From: Coleofasciculaceae cyanobacterium
GTDB taxonomy: Bacteria; Cyanobacteriota; Cyanobacteriia; Cyanobacteriales; Xenococcaceae
Length of the DNA stretch: 64,000 nucleotides
Direction: 5' to 3'
NCBI GenBank assembly: GCA_036703275.1
Contig: DATNPK010000089.1
Span: 226,057 to 290,056 of the forward strand
Made by a program: the position numbers and the translations under genes. Shown piece after piece: positions 1 through 8,195 of this stretch; positions within the stretch are counted from its first letter, which is position 1, and each line of letters begins with the position of its first letter. The notes under the pieces were generated by a model. That model ran no database searches. It saw nothing but the letters and a program-made list of their open reading frames with translations, and was not told where the DNA came from.

Positions 1-498
1 CCAGGGCAGGGCGTTGGCATATTTATTCGCAAGCGCATATCTTCTTTTTTGATGGTGTTAGCGATCGGTTTTTTGTTGATTCTGTCTTTGATACTTAGTG
101 CTATTGTCTCTGCCTTGAGTAAGTATCGAACCGACTTTCTCCCTGGTTCGGCAATTCTTTGGGAAAACTTGGATTTTATCGTCTCTCTGGGCTTAATGAC
201 TTTTTTATTCTGCCTAATGTTCAAATATGTTCCAGATGTTAAAATTGCCTGGAAAGATGTGGTGGTTGGCTCAGTAATTACCGCCCTGTTGTTTTTGTTC
301 GGTAAATTCTTATTAGGCGTATATATTAGTAAGGGCAGTCTGGGTTCAGCCTATGGTGCTGCTGGCTCTTTAATTGTCTTTCTTGCTTGGGTATATTATT
401 CAGCCCAAATTGTTTTGCTGGGGGCAGAATTTACTCAAGTTTATACGCGGATGTATGGTTCAAAAGTACGGGCAAGAAAATATTCCCAGATTGATTAA
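1..498 (+). CDS. YihY/BrkB family inner-membrane protein (3' part only)
   Basis: The reading frame is open from the first base of the window, so this is the C-terminal part of a longer gene (usual family length about 280-320 residues). At least four hydrophobic segments are visible, including the stretch around LIVFLAWVYYSAQIVLLGAEF, which is the characteristic end of YihY/BrkB (formerly 'ribonuclease BN') proteins. The tail is short and basic. Family members are polytopic inner-membrane proteins of unsettled function; the RNase BN assignment was withdrawn. The first ATG in view (49) is internal and not the start. Family assignment is firm; function is not. Confidence 0.8.
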   Translation, partial: PGQGVGIFIRKRISSFLMVLAIGFLLILSLILSAIVSALSKYRTDFLPGSAILWENLDFIVSLGLMTFLFCLMFKYVPDVKIAWKDVVVGSVITALLFLFGKFLLGVYISKGSLGSAYGAAGSLIVFLAWVYYSAQIVLLGAEFTQVYTRMYGSKVRARKYSQID

Positions 499-585
499 GT
501 TATCAAGTTATAGTCTGTCAATCAGGTTGAAATAGCTGTTGAAGTAGTTATAGCTGTCATTTGTTATTTGTCAGGTGATTGAAAA

Positions 586-1563
586 TTAATTAGATTGCTC
601 TAGTGCTGAAGATTCGCTGGATTTTGCCAGATAAATGCCAACTAAAATTAAAACTAAAGCAATACCGTTAGTAATGCTGATTTGTTCGGCAAATATAATC
701 CAAGCTAGTAGAGCAGTAATTAAAGGTTTTAGCAGGGCAAATATGCCTACAAAACTCGAAGAGAAGCGTTTGAGACTGTAGACAAGTAAACCCTGTCCAA
801 AAGTCTGGCAAATAACTGCCAAGGCAATTATAATTAACCAACCTGACCAGGAAATAGGTAAAATTTGAGTATCTGTGAGGCAAACCACGGGCAAAACCAT
901 CAAAGTACCGCAACCACATCGCCAGAACAGCACTTTGTCAGTAGTACAATCGCGATCGCGTAGGTAGCCGACAATCAAAATATTTGCTCCATGCAGGGCA
1001 GCAGAAAATAGAGCCATACCATCACCCAGCAAATGAGCTGTACCCAACTGTAAATCATCCCAGCCAATTGCCATTCCCCCAATCGTTGATAACATCATGC
1101 CCAAAATAAATTGGCGATCGAAGCTTTGTTTTAAAATTAACCATGCCCCTAAACTAATAAACAAAGGAGTAAGACTACGCAGTACAGTTGAACTAGCAAC
1201 ACTGGTCTGAGTTAGAGATATTGCCCATAAGACGGCAGAAAAAGTGGCGCAAAGACTAGCCAAAATCAATAAACTTGCTTGTTTATTCTCAAAAAAAGCT
1301 ACTTTTGCGGGAATTTGCGGAAATTTGGGGTCAGTTTTAGTTAGTTGCCAACAACCCGTAATAATAGTGGCGATCCAGAGACGATTGAAGATGGTTGCAG
1401 TAGGGCTAAGTTCTATCTCGCTGAGTTTAGTAAATATAGGCGAGAAAGCCAAAGCAATGACGGCTATAGTTAAAACTCCCAAACTTAAAACATCTTTAAT
1501 TAGCTTGCTTTGAGATGAATAATTGATTTCATCAGGAGAGGTTAATAAAATATTTTTATTCAA
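586..1563 (-). CDS. DMT superfamily (EamA) transporter
   Basis: A 325-residue protein with about ten hydrophobic segments arranged as two EamA-type repeats, the standard length and layout of the drug/metabolite transporter superfamily. The N-terminal 25 residues are polar, followed by the first membrane helix near residue 28. The segment with FNRLWIAT in helix 1-2 and the C-terminal ALLAWIIFAEQ motif are typical of EamA domains. Substrate cannot be read from the sequence; relatives export amino acids, nucleotides or small metabolites. It is transcribed away from the broken MATE gene that starts at 1688, with a short shared upstream region. Confidence 0.85.
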   Translation of the reverse strand: MNKNILLTSPDEINYSSQSKLIKDVLSLGVLTIAVIALAFSPIFTKLSEIELSPTATIFNRLWIATIITGCWQLTKTDPKFPQIPAKVAFFENKQASLLILASLCATFSAVLWAISLTQTSVASSTVLRSLTPLFISLGAWLILKQSFDRQFILGMMLSTIGGMAIGWDDLQLGTAHLLGDGMALFSAALHGANILIVGYLRDRDCTTDKVLFWRCGCGTLMVLPVVCLTDTQILPISWSGWLIIIALAVICQTFGQGLLVYSLKRFSSSFVGIFALLKPLITALLAWIIFAEQISITNGIALVLILVGIYLAKSSESSALEQSN

Positions 1564-1687
1564 GTTAATTTGATGTTAATCAGATATTGATAGTTGCTTA
1601 ATTCGATCTTAACCATAGCATCTGAAAGTAAAATATAATTGCTGCTTCAACTAGCCTTTAACTATGTATCTGAGCATCTGACTATTC

Positions 1688-3150
1688 ATGTCTGCTATAA
1701 ATCAGAATCAACTCCGTAGCCTTTTACCCCGCTTCTATCGATTGGCTACCGTAAGCGTTTTATCTAATATGATGGTTCCTTTAGCTGGATTATGTGATAC
1801 AGCTTTTTTGGGACATTTACAAGATTTGAAACACTTGGCTGGAGTAATTTTGGCAAGTATTTTGTTTGACTACCTTTATCGTATTCTTAAGTTTCTACGT
1901 AATAGTACTAATGCCATGACGGCACAAGCAGTAGGAGAAGAAGATCGCGACGGGGTTTTGTTAGCAGGTTTACGCAGTGGCTTAATTGCCATAGCGATCG
2001 CCTTACTGATTCTAATTTTGCAATATCCGATTCAAAAGCTAGGATTTTTACTTTTGTCTGGCACACAGGATATTGAACTGACTGGGGTGGAATACTTTAA
2101 CGCGAGGATTTGGGGCGCACCGGCAGTATTGCTCAACTTTGTGCTGATTGGGTGGTTTTTAGGCAGAGAAAAAAATGGTACTGTACTGTTGATTTCAGCG
2201 ATCGCCAATGGCTCAAATGTCTTGTTAGACTACCTAATGATCTCTCGCTGGGGTTGGGAGAGTATGGGGGCAGGTTTGGCTACCGCCCTTAGTCAATATT
2301 TAGCTTTATCAATCGGTTTAATCGCGATCGCGATAACGTTCAACTGGCAAGATTTCAAACAGTTATTACCACAAGTTTTAGAACCTCAGGCATTACAGAG
2401 TGCTGTTACTCTCAAGGCAAATATTCTGATCCGTTTTTTAAGTTTAATTTCTGCTTACGCAATTTTTACCAACGGTCCGTGCCGTCTCCGTCGTTTTATA
2501 TGCCCTAAAGGACTAGCTTCGCGTCGCGGAGCGGTATCCGTGATAGACGGCGGAGTAATCTGTGACTAACCTTAGTGCTGGTATTAGCACCGAGTTGCTA
2601 GCAGAGAATGGATTGTTGTTGCAAATTGCGCTGTTGAGTCAGTTTACGATTCAAGGAATTGGCATGACGACTCAAACTTTAATTGGCAATTTCCAAGGCA
2701 AAAGCGATATTACCAAACTAATGCCGCTGATGGCGATCGCAATTATTAATAGCTTACCTATTGCCCTAATGTTCGCGCTGGTATGTTGTCTTTTCCCGCA
2801 CACATTGTTTGGCTTGTTAACCAGTCACAACGAAATCAACCAGGGAATTACTCAATATACCGTTTGGTTGTTGCCTCTTTTAAGCTTTACCGCGATCGCA
2901 TTTATGCTAGAAGCTTATTTTATTGGTTTAAAAGCAGGCGCGGTATTACGTAACGCTTCCTTGATTGCTTTCTTATCTGGCTTTTCTTCCTGTTGTTACT
3001 TCTGTCTGGTATTTTGGTAGCGTCGATCTATTGTGGTTTTCTCTCACTGTCTATATGTTTGCCTTGGTAATTTATCTCGGTTGGCAGATGTTAAAAATGC
3101 AGCGCAGTTTAACCCAACAAATAATTACATCCCTAGAAACCGTGCAGTAA
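1688..3150 (+). pseudogene. MATE family (DinF-like) efflux transporter, broken by a 97-bp repeat insertion and a frameshift
   Basis: Three consecutive reading-frame pieces together give one MATE/DinF-type Na+ or H+ antiporter of about 440 residues. Piece one (1688 to about 2473) ends at ...AYAIFTN; piece two resumes at TNLSAGISTELLAENG from 2565. Between them sit 97 bases (2474-2570) of palindromic repeat, which shift the frame and bring in a stop. A second lesion lies in the T-run at 2982-2985: one extra T moves the frame so that GF is followed by SSCCYF instead of the expected LPVVTSVWYFG, which continues in the other frame to 3150. The insertion is structural and certain; the second lesion could be a sequencing error. 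The gene cannot make an intact transporter without recoding. Confidence 0.88.
2474..2570. repeat. Mosaic palindromic element inserted in the MATE gene
   Basis: The 97-bp insert is flanked by ACCAAC (2468-2473) and ACTAAC (2565-2570), an imperfect 6-bp duplication that encodes the same Thr-Asn on both sides. Inside, GCCGTCT near the left edge pairs with AGACGGC near the right. The block 2498-2537 is identical over 40 bases to 59481-59520, and 27 bases of it recur inverted at 6785-6811. Removing 97 bases restores the transporter frame. Confidence 0.88.
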
Positions 3151-3162
3151 TTAGCTTAAATT

Positions 3163-4206
3163 TTAACTAACTTGTTGCACTTGTTCGGCACTTTCTAGCA
3201 AAATTTGCGGATTTGCTTGTTCGGGAGAAACAATACTGCCTAAACCAGTAGCTTCAATCGTAACTTCGGGATTAATCAGCATATTTCTGCCAGATATGGC
3301 GGTTGCTGCGTTTTTATCCCAAATGTTAGCCAGCTTTTGGCGAATATTATCAAATTCTGCCATATTTTCAAAATTAATCAAGGTGAAGTAGCGTTTGATT
3401 CCTTTGGTATCTACTTCCATCGCATAGACATCAAATTTAAGCTGGGGACTTTGGGGAAACTTGACTAAATTCCCTGATAAAGTTTTAGGCTGACCATTCC
3501 AGGCGGCGATCGCATCTATTACTTCTATGGGTTGTCCTACTGTAGTATCTAATTGAAGATGTAATGGTCTTTGAGGATATTGTTGAATTTGATAGGTAAG
3601 TTTAATGATATCTCCCCGATATAAACCCTGGGTATATTCTGTTGCGGAGACAAAAATCGGGATTACCGCATCCTGATATTCGATCACTAAGATTTTGCCA
3701 GCTTCGCCAATGGCGTGTACTGTAGCGACAATGCTGGTTTGCTTCTTTAATTCAGCGGCGATATTTGTCTGTCTTTCATAAGGCGCAAAACCTTTTGGCT
3801 GCGCCCAAGGTTCAATAACTTGAATCGAATTTAAGGCAATATGTTTTTGTGGACTAGGATTGGCGATAAACTCACCCTGAATACAGACAAGATCGTGACG
3901 ATTAAGTCGGTTTAGCGTCTCTTTGGTTTCCCGCTCTTTGGTTATTAAAGAAAATTCTCGATGACTAAAAAAATCAGTTGGTTCACGCACAGCCATGACA
4001 TACATCTGAGACTCTTCGGCTGCACCATGAATTCTGCCTAACAATCCTGTATTGGTTAATTCCTGAGATAAGCGTGCCATTGACAAACCTTGATAGGCTT
4101 CGGGATTGTAGGTACAAGTATCAGCAGGAGAACTGAGAACTTGAGGCACAATTATTGCAATTAGGGAAAAGCAGATTAGCAGCGCGTATAAATGTTTTTT
4201 AGTCAT
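3163..4206 (-). CDS. Conserved exported protein of unknown function
   Basis: I do not recognise a named family. The 347-residue product starts with a short basic stretch and a hydrophobic helix (about residues 8-25), consistent with a signal peptide or anchor, then a soluble, beta-rich region. The middle part (about residues 155-230) alternates hydrophobic and polar residues in a way reminiscent of an OB-fold, but no motif proves it. It lies 64 bases downstream of another exported-protein gene on the same strand (4271-4702), so the two may be co-transcribed. The coding frame is long and uninterrupted and abuts the MATE pseudogene end convergently. Confidence 0.6.
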   Translation of the reverse strand: MTKKHLYALLICFSLIAIIVPQVLSSPADTCTYNPEAYQGLSMARLSQELTNTGLLGRIHGAAEESQMYVMAVREPTDFFSHREFSLITKERETKETLNRLNRHDLVCIQGEFIANPSPQKHIALNSIQVIEPWAQPKGFAPYERQTNIAAELKKQTSIVATVHAIGEAGKILVIEYQDAVIPIFVSATEYTQGLYRGDIIKLTYQIQQYPQRPLHLQLDTTVGQPIEVIDAIAAWNGQPKTLSGNLVKFPQSPQLKFDVYAMEVDTKGIKRYFTLINFENMAEFDNIRQKLANIWDKNAATAISGRNMLINPEVTIEATGLGSIVSPEQANPQILLESAEQVQQVS

Positions 4207-4270
4207 TTACGATGTTGGAAAGTTAGACAAATACAAATAAATGTATATCAAAGATATCAGGCGATAATAA

Positions 4271-4702
4271 TTAAGGCACTACATTAACGACATACGTTAG
4301 TTTAAAGGGTGTAAAGCTGTCGTTTTTGGCTGTACCGCTTATTTCTAGCTCATAAGCACCTGCTTGGGGAAAAATAATTTCTGCCCCAGGTATCTCTTGG
4401 TATTTTTCGACATCGATCGCCATCAATTCTGGTTTTAAAATTGGTTCTGCTGACTCTGTACGAGGAACAGCATATACCTTTAGAGCGCAGTTACATTCAG
4501 ATAAAGGGATGCTATTACCACCGCGACTAGTTAAGGCAAACCAAGCTCTACTTGTCTTGCCTGCATTGGGGTTGTGGTTTGGTTCAATGTGAAATGTAGC
4601 AGCTACTTCATTAGATATTTCAACATTATGAGCAATTACAGGTACAGATATAATAGTTGCGAAAAAAAATATGCTGGCAGTTTTGAACAGTTTAAAAACC
4701 AT
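4271..4702 (-). CDS. Small exported protein, Ig-like/FixH-YtkA-like
   Basis: The 143-residue product has a clear signal peptide (KTASIFFFATIISVPVIAHN), then a single beta-sandwich-like domain with a CNC pair near residue 70 and a C-terminal strand ending TYVVNVVP. The pattern 'AGAYELEISGTAKND' resembles the YtkA/FixH-type and CopC-type periplasmic folds seen in cyanobacterial exported proteins, so a periplasmic or lumenal binding role is possible, but this is inference. It is followed downstream by the 347-residue exported protein and preceded by the DUF4399 remnant, all on the same strand; the three look like one transcription unit. Confidence 0.55.
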   Translation of the reverse strand: MVFKLFKTASIFFFATIISVPVIAHNVEISNEVAATFHIEPNHNPNAGKTSRAWFALTSRGGNSIPLSECNCALKVYAVPRTESAEPILKPELMAIDVEKYQEIPGAEIIFPQAGAYELEISGTAKNDSFTPFKLTYVVNVVP

Positions 4703-4734
4703 AGATGATGCTTGATAATCAATTAATTATCCAC

Positions 4735-4955
4735 CTACTGTACGGTAATTTTGATTGGTAAGGAACAAGTTCCATTCCCGATTGGCCAAATTTTACCTTA
4801 AATGTTTCCGATACAGTAGCACCGTCTGTTGGTTCGACAATATTTACCATAGCATCGATTGGAGCATGAGAAACTATAGCGGCGATCGCCTTTGATGGTG
4901 CAAATAAAAGTAACAAGGCACAAATAAGGCTGGCAAAGATAACTTTTAAGTTCAT
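4735..4955 (-). pseudogene. DUF4399-type exported protein with internal deletion
   Basis: The 5' part encodes a signal peptide and the family opening IVEPTDGATVS...VKFGQSGM. Family members normally continue with a His-rich GHHH segment and end in ...KITITV. Here the text breaks off right after SGMELVP and, one frame over, PIKITVQ followed by TAG (4735-4737) can be read, which matches the family's last residues. The simplest explanation is a deletion of roughly 50 codons joining the two ends out of frame; the surviving frame then runs into an unrelated stop at 4719. The product would lack the core of the domain. The assignment rests on remembered family text, not on a search. Confidence 0.6.
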
Positions 4956-5124
4956 CTCATCTAGTATTTACCGCAATATTAATGAATTCTTAATGCTTTT
5001 CATCATATCAAAGTACAGCATGGAACTGCTCGAAGATTGTTTTTAATGTCGTTTATTATTCTAGTAAGCTAGTTTAGTCTTGCCAATTAACCAAGCATAA
5101 TGATTTAAGCCAAAAAAACTATTC

Positions 5125-6606
5125 ATGACTATCCAAAACAAATTCAATAATAGCCTTTGGTTTCAATTTATTCTGTCTCTGTTTTTTCTCTGGTGGGGAT
5201 TAAACACGATCTACTCCTATGGTTGCTGGGAATTCGATCCTGATGAAGGAATCAATTTGATGAAAGCTTTTATGCTCAATGATGGCTATCAGCTGTATCA
5301 AGAAATTTGGAACGATCAGCCGCCAATACTAACTCATTTATTGGCATCAATCTTTAGTGTTTTTGAGCCAAAAGTTGAGCTTGGCCGTAGCTTTATTTTA
5401 ATATTTTCTACGATTATCTTGTGGCAAACTTGGCTTGTTTTATATTTGTTTGGCGGAATTTTGCACGCTTGCATTGGCATACTATTTTTACTAATATCAC
5501 CTAACTATTTAAAGTTAAGTATTTCGGTAATGGTAGGACTACCCTGCATAGCTCTAGGAATGGGAGCAATATTGAGCATTATTTGGTGGCATTCAACTCA
5601 TAAGACTATTTGGTTGATTATTTCTGCTTTACTGTTGAGCTTATCAATCTTAACTAAATTATTTACATTTTTTCTAGCTCCAATTATTGTTATCGGTATT
5701 GCTTTAGATCGGGCTGAAAATATCAAAAAAACAAGTTGGCAAGAAAAACTGCGATCGCCAGCCTTATGGATAATTATCTTATTTAGTTTTAGTTTACTAA
5801 TCTTGCTATCGCTTGTCGGTATCGATAATATTCATCTTTTGCTGGAAAATCATACTAGTGCGCGAAATATCGACGCTTTTCAAGATATGACGTTAAGGCA
5901 TTCTCTAAGGAATGATTACAGGCTATTTTTAGGCGGATTTACAATTTGGGGAATTTTAATTGCTTATCAGCGTCAACAATGGCAAATATTTTATTTTGCA
6001 GCTTGGTCAATAACCGCCTATTTACTGCTAATCGACCATAAACCTATATGGTATCACCAAGTACTGTTGTTACATATTCCAGCAATTATTATGGTGGGAT
6101 ATGCTATGGGAGAAATAATCAGCAGAGCATTGCCAAGGGGTTTGTATTTAAGACCGAATCGCCGAATTATCTCGTTGTTTTTAGGTGTTGCGATAATTAT
6201 TAGTTCGATACTCCTCGTGGGTGAACAAACAAAAACTACTTGGCGAGCAATTAAATCTTGGCAGAAAAATTGTAGTCACCAAACAATTTTTGTCAGTTTA
6301 GAAGCTGAATTTTTAGCTGAAATAGCTCAATTTAAATCCCAAACTAACTGGATGGTAACAGATTCACCGATCTTTGCTTTTCGTGCAGGTATTCCTGTTC
6401 CTCCCTCTACTGCCGTTCTCTCGATGAAACAAGTGGAAACAGGAAATATGAGCGATCGCCAGCTAATCGACATTATCAATCAATATAAGCCAGAACAGGT
6501 GTTCTTAAAACGCTTTAGTTGGACTGAAGTAACTAATTTTCTCAAGCAAAACTATCAGTTGCAAAAGCAAGAAGCTGATTTTAGGCTCTATATTAGGATT
6601 AAATAA
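5125..6606 (+). CDS. GT39/ArnT-like membrane glycosyltransferase
   Basis: A 493-residue polytopic protein with about ten membrane helices and a short soluble C-terminal part, the layout of GT-C glycosyltransferases (dolichyl/undecaprenyl-phosphate sugar users). The acidic motif DPDEG at residues 38-42, in the first extracytoplasmic loop after helix 1, is the catalytic signature of the family; NDQPPILTHLLAS some 25 residues later is also typical. It probably transfers a sugar from a lipid carrier to a glycan or lipid at the outer face of the membrane. Acceptor unknown. The gene stands alone, followed by a repeat cluster. Confidence 0.8.
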   Translation: MTIQNKFNNSLWFQFILSLFFLWWGLNTIYSYGCWEFDPDEGINLMKAFMLNDGYQLYQEIWNDQPPILTHLLASIFSVFEPKVELGRSFILIFSTIILWQTWLVLYLFGGILHACIGILFLLISPNYLKLSISVMVGLPCIALGMGAILSIIWWHSTHKTIWLIISALLLSLSILTKLFTFFLAPIIVIGIALDRAENIKKTSWQEKLRSPALWIIILFSFSLLILLSLVGIDNIHLLLENHTSARNIDAFQDMTLRHSLRNDYRLFLGGFTIWGILIAYQRQQWQIFYFAAWSITAYLLLIDHKPIWYHQVLLLHIPAIIMVGYAMGEIISRALPRGLYLRPNRRIISLFLGVAIIISSILLVGEQTKTTWRAIKSWQKNCSHQTIFVSLEAEFLAEIAQFKSQTNWMVTDSPIFAFRAGIPVPPSTAVLSMKQVETGNMSDRQLIDIINQYKPEQVFLKRFSWTEVTNFLKQNYQLQKQEADFRLYIRIK

Positions 6607-6654
6607 TTAGAACCTTATTGTTTGAAACATACAAAAGATTGAGCTAAAAGCGGT

Positions 6655-6812
6655 GCATCGGACGCGACGTAAGGAGCTAATCATGCACGGGCTAATCATG
6701 CACGGGCGGTCTTGTTGGTTTCCAACAAAGAGCGAATCCTAAAGGACGACGCGGAGCTAGTCCTAAAGGATTAGCTAGCGCGTCACGCGAAGCTAGTCCT
6801 TTAGGGCATATG
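6655..6812. repeat. Mosaic palindromic repeat cluster
   Basis: Contains the GCACGGGC-ended module twice, a TTGTTGG-TTT-CCAACAA hairpin (6712-6728), a second inverted pair around CTAGTCCTAAAGGATTAGCTAG, and on the minus strand (6785-6811) 27 bases identical to the module found at 2498 and 59481. The same modules appear in different order at the other loci. Confidence 0.8.
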
Positions 6813-6868
6813 CGCCAAGAAGCTAAAAACTAAACTATTGTAAAATTTAGCCATTTAAAACGAGAATC

Positions 6869-6900
6869 CTACGCCTTGTAATTTATAAATAAGAGCGTAG
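6869..6900. repeat. Possible left-end hairpin of the TnpB element
   Basis: CTACGC (6869-6874) pairs with GCGTAG (6895-6900) around a 20-nt AT-rich loop, about 60 bases before the tnpB start. Subterminal hairpins are expected at IS200/IS605 ends, but the exact left boundary cannot be fixed here. Confidence 0.35.
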
Positions 6901-6959
6901 ATGAATCGTTCTACTGTTTTCAGGTTATTATAGTTTATAGCAAATTAAATTCACTATAA

Positions 6960-8141
6960 ATGTTAAGAGTAGTCAAGGTAAGACTTTATCCAAATAGCCA
7001 GCAGCAAGAAGCCTTGAGTCAGTCTTTTGGCAATTGTCGCTGGTTGTGGAATTATTGTCTTAATTTGATGAATGAAACTTACAAAGAAACAGGCAAAGGC
7101 TTATCTGGGTATGCGATTAAAAAACAAATACCGCAACTAAAAAAGGAACAAGAGTGGTTGAAGTTGACCTACTCTCAGTGCTTACAATCTGTTTGCTTGA
7201 ATCTAGGAGTAGCTTTTAATAATTTTTTTGAACGTAGAGCTGAATATCCTCGCTTTAAGTCCAAGCACGGCAAGCAATCAATTCAATATCCTCAAAATGT
7301 AAAGAGGATATTGAATTGTTTAAGGCTACCAATGATCGGTGATGTTAAAGCAGTATTTCATCGTGAGATTGCGGGTAAATTTAAAACTGTAACTGTTTCT
7401 AAAAACTGTTCTAATCAATATTACGCTGCTATTTTATTTGATGATGGTAAGGATAAACCAGTCTCATCATCTGAAGGAAAGGCGATCGGAATCGACCTTG
7501 GTTTGTCTAATTTCGCTATTACAAGCGAGGGAAGCAAGTTTGATAACCCTAAATGGTTTAAAAAACACGAGCGTAATTTAAAACTAAAACAACAGCAATT
7601 ATCTAGGAAGCAAAAAGGTTCTAATAACCACAACAAATCTAGATTGAAAGTTGCCAAAGTTCATAACAAAATTGCTAGATGCAGAGAAGATTTTCATCAC
7701 AAGCTATCGCGCTCGATAGTTAACGAGAGTCAAGTTATATGTGTTGAAAGTCTTGCACTGGCTAACATGGTTAAAAACCCCAAGTTATCAGAAGCTATTT
7801 CTCAGGTTGGGTGGGGTCAGTTTTGTACAATGCTTAAGTACAAGGCAGAGCAATCCGGCAAGATTTATCAAGAAGTTGATAGATTCTTTGCCAGCTCTAA
7901 GACCTGTAATAACTGTTTGAATCGAGTAGATAGCTTAGATTTGAACATCAGATTCTGGGATTGTTCTAGCTGTAAGACTAAGCATATTGACCGTGATGTC
8001 AATGCAGCTAGAAACATCCGTGATGAGGGACTGCGAATTTTAAATTTGACCTCTGGAACGGGGGATAAAGCCTATTGTCAAACTGTAAGACGTAGTAATA
8101 GAGGACGCAAGAAATCTACTACTACGCAGGTTTCTGGATAG
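6960..8141 (+). CDS. tnpB: TnpB, RNA-guided nuclease of an IS200/IS605 (IS1341-type) element
   Basis: A 393-residue OrfB/TnpB protein, normal length. The N-terminal helix-turn-helix region opens with RLYPNSQQQEAL. The RuvC-like catalytic residues appear intact: Asp in GIDLGLSNFA, Glu in CVESLALANM, and Asp in HIDRDVNAARNI. The zinc-binding cysteines CNNC and CSSC lie between the second and third motifs. Known TnpB proteins use an RNA from the element's right end (omega RNA) to cut DNA next to a target-adjacent motif. No TnpA transposase lies nearby, so the element moves only in trans, if at all. The gene is unbroken and ends 55 bases before the end of the convergent M16 peptidase gene. Confidence 0.93.
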   Translation: MLRVVKVRLYPNSQQQEALSQSFGNCRWLWNYCLNLMNETYKETGKGLSGYAIKKQIPQLKKEQEWLKLTYSQCLQSVCLNLGVAFNNFFERRAEYPRFKSKHGKQSIQYPQNVKRILNCLRLPMIGDVKAVFHREIAGKFKTVTVSKNCSNQYYAAILFDDGKDKPVSSSEGKAIGIDLGLSNFAITSEGSKFDNPKWFKKHERNLKLKQQQLSRKQKGSNNHNKSRLKVAKVHNKIARCREDFHHKLSRSIVNESQVICVESLALANMVKNPKLSEAISQVGWGQFCTMLKYKAEQSGKIYQEVDRFFASSKTCNNCLNRVDSLDLNIRFWDCSSCKTKHIDRDVNAARNIRDEGLRILNLTSGTGDKAYCQTVRRSNRGRKKSTTTQVSG

Positions 8142-8183
8142 GAAGCTACTTTTGTAATCTCTGATTCAAAAGTAGTAGTTCAC
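8142..8183 (+). ncRNA. Right-end hairpin of the TnpB element, candidate omega RNA scaffold end
   Basis: CTACTTTTG (8146-8154) pairs perfectly with CAAAAGTAG (8167-8175), followed by TAGTTCAC (8176-8183), a typical right-end sequence of cyanobacterial IS1341-type elements. By analogy with ISDra2, an omega RNA would start inside the 3' part of tnpB, run through this hairpin and take its guide from the bases after 8183. The hairpin is seen; the RNA is inference. Confidence 0.5.
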
Positions 8184-8195
8184 TCTTTGACTACT

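Larger units (their letters stand above)
6607..6959. other. Intergenic repeat cluster upstream of tnpB
   Basis: No gene is visible. The first two thirds hold mosaic palindromic repeats (6655-6812), including an overlapping tandem of GCTAATCATGCACGGGC (6676-6692 and 6691-6707). The last third is AT-rich, carries a small hairpin (6869-6900) and leads into the tnpB start. Confidence 0.7.

Noticed and set aside
5125..8141. Genomic island around the GT39 gene and tnpB
   Set aside because: Apart from the repeats and the single TnpB element there is no integrase, tRNA junction or change in codon use that would support an island.
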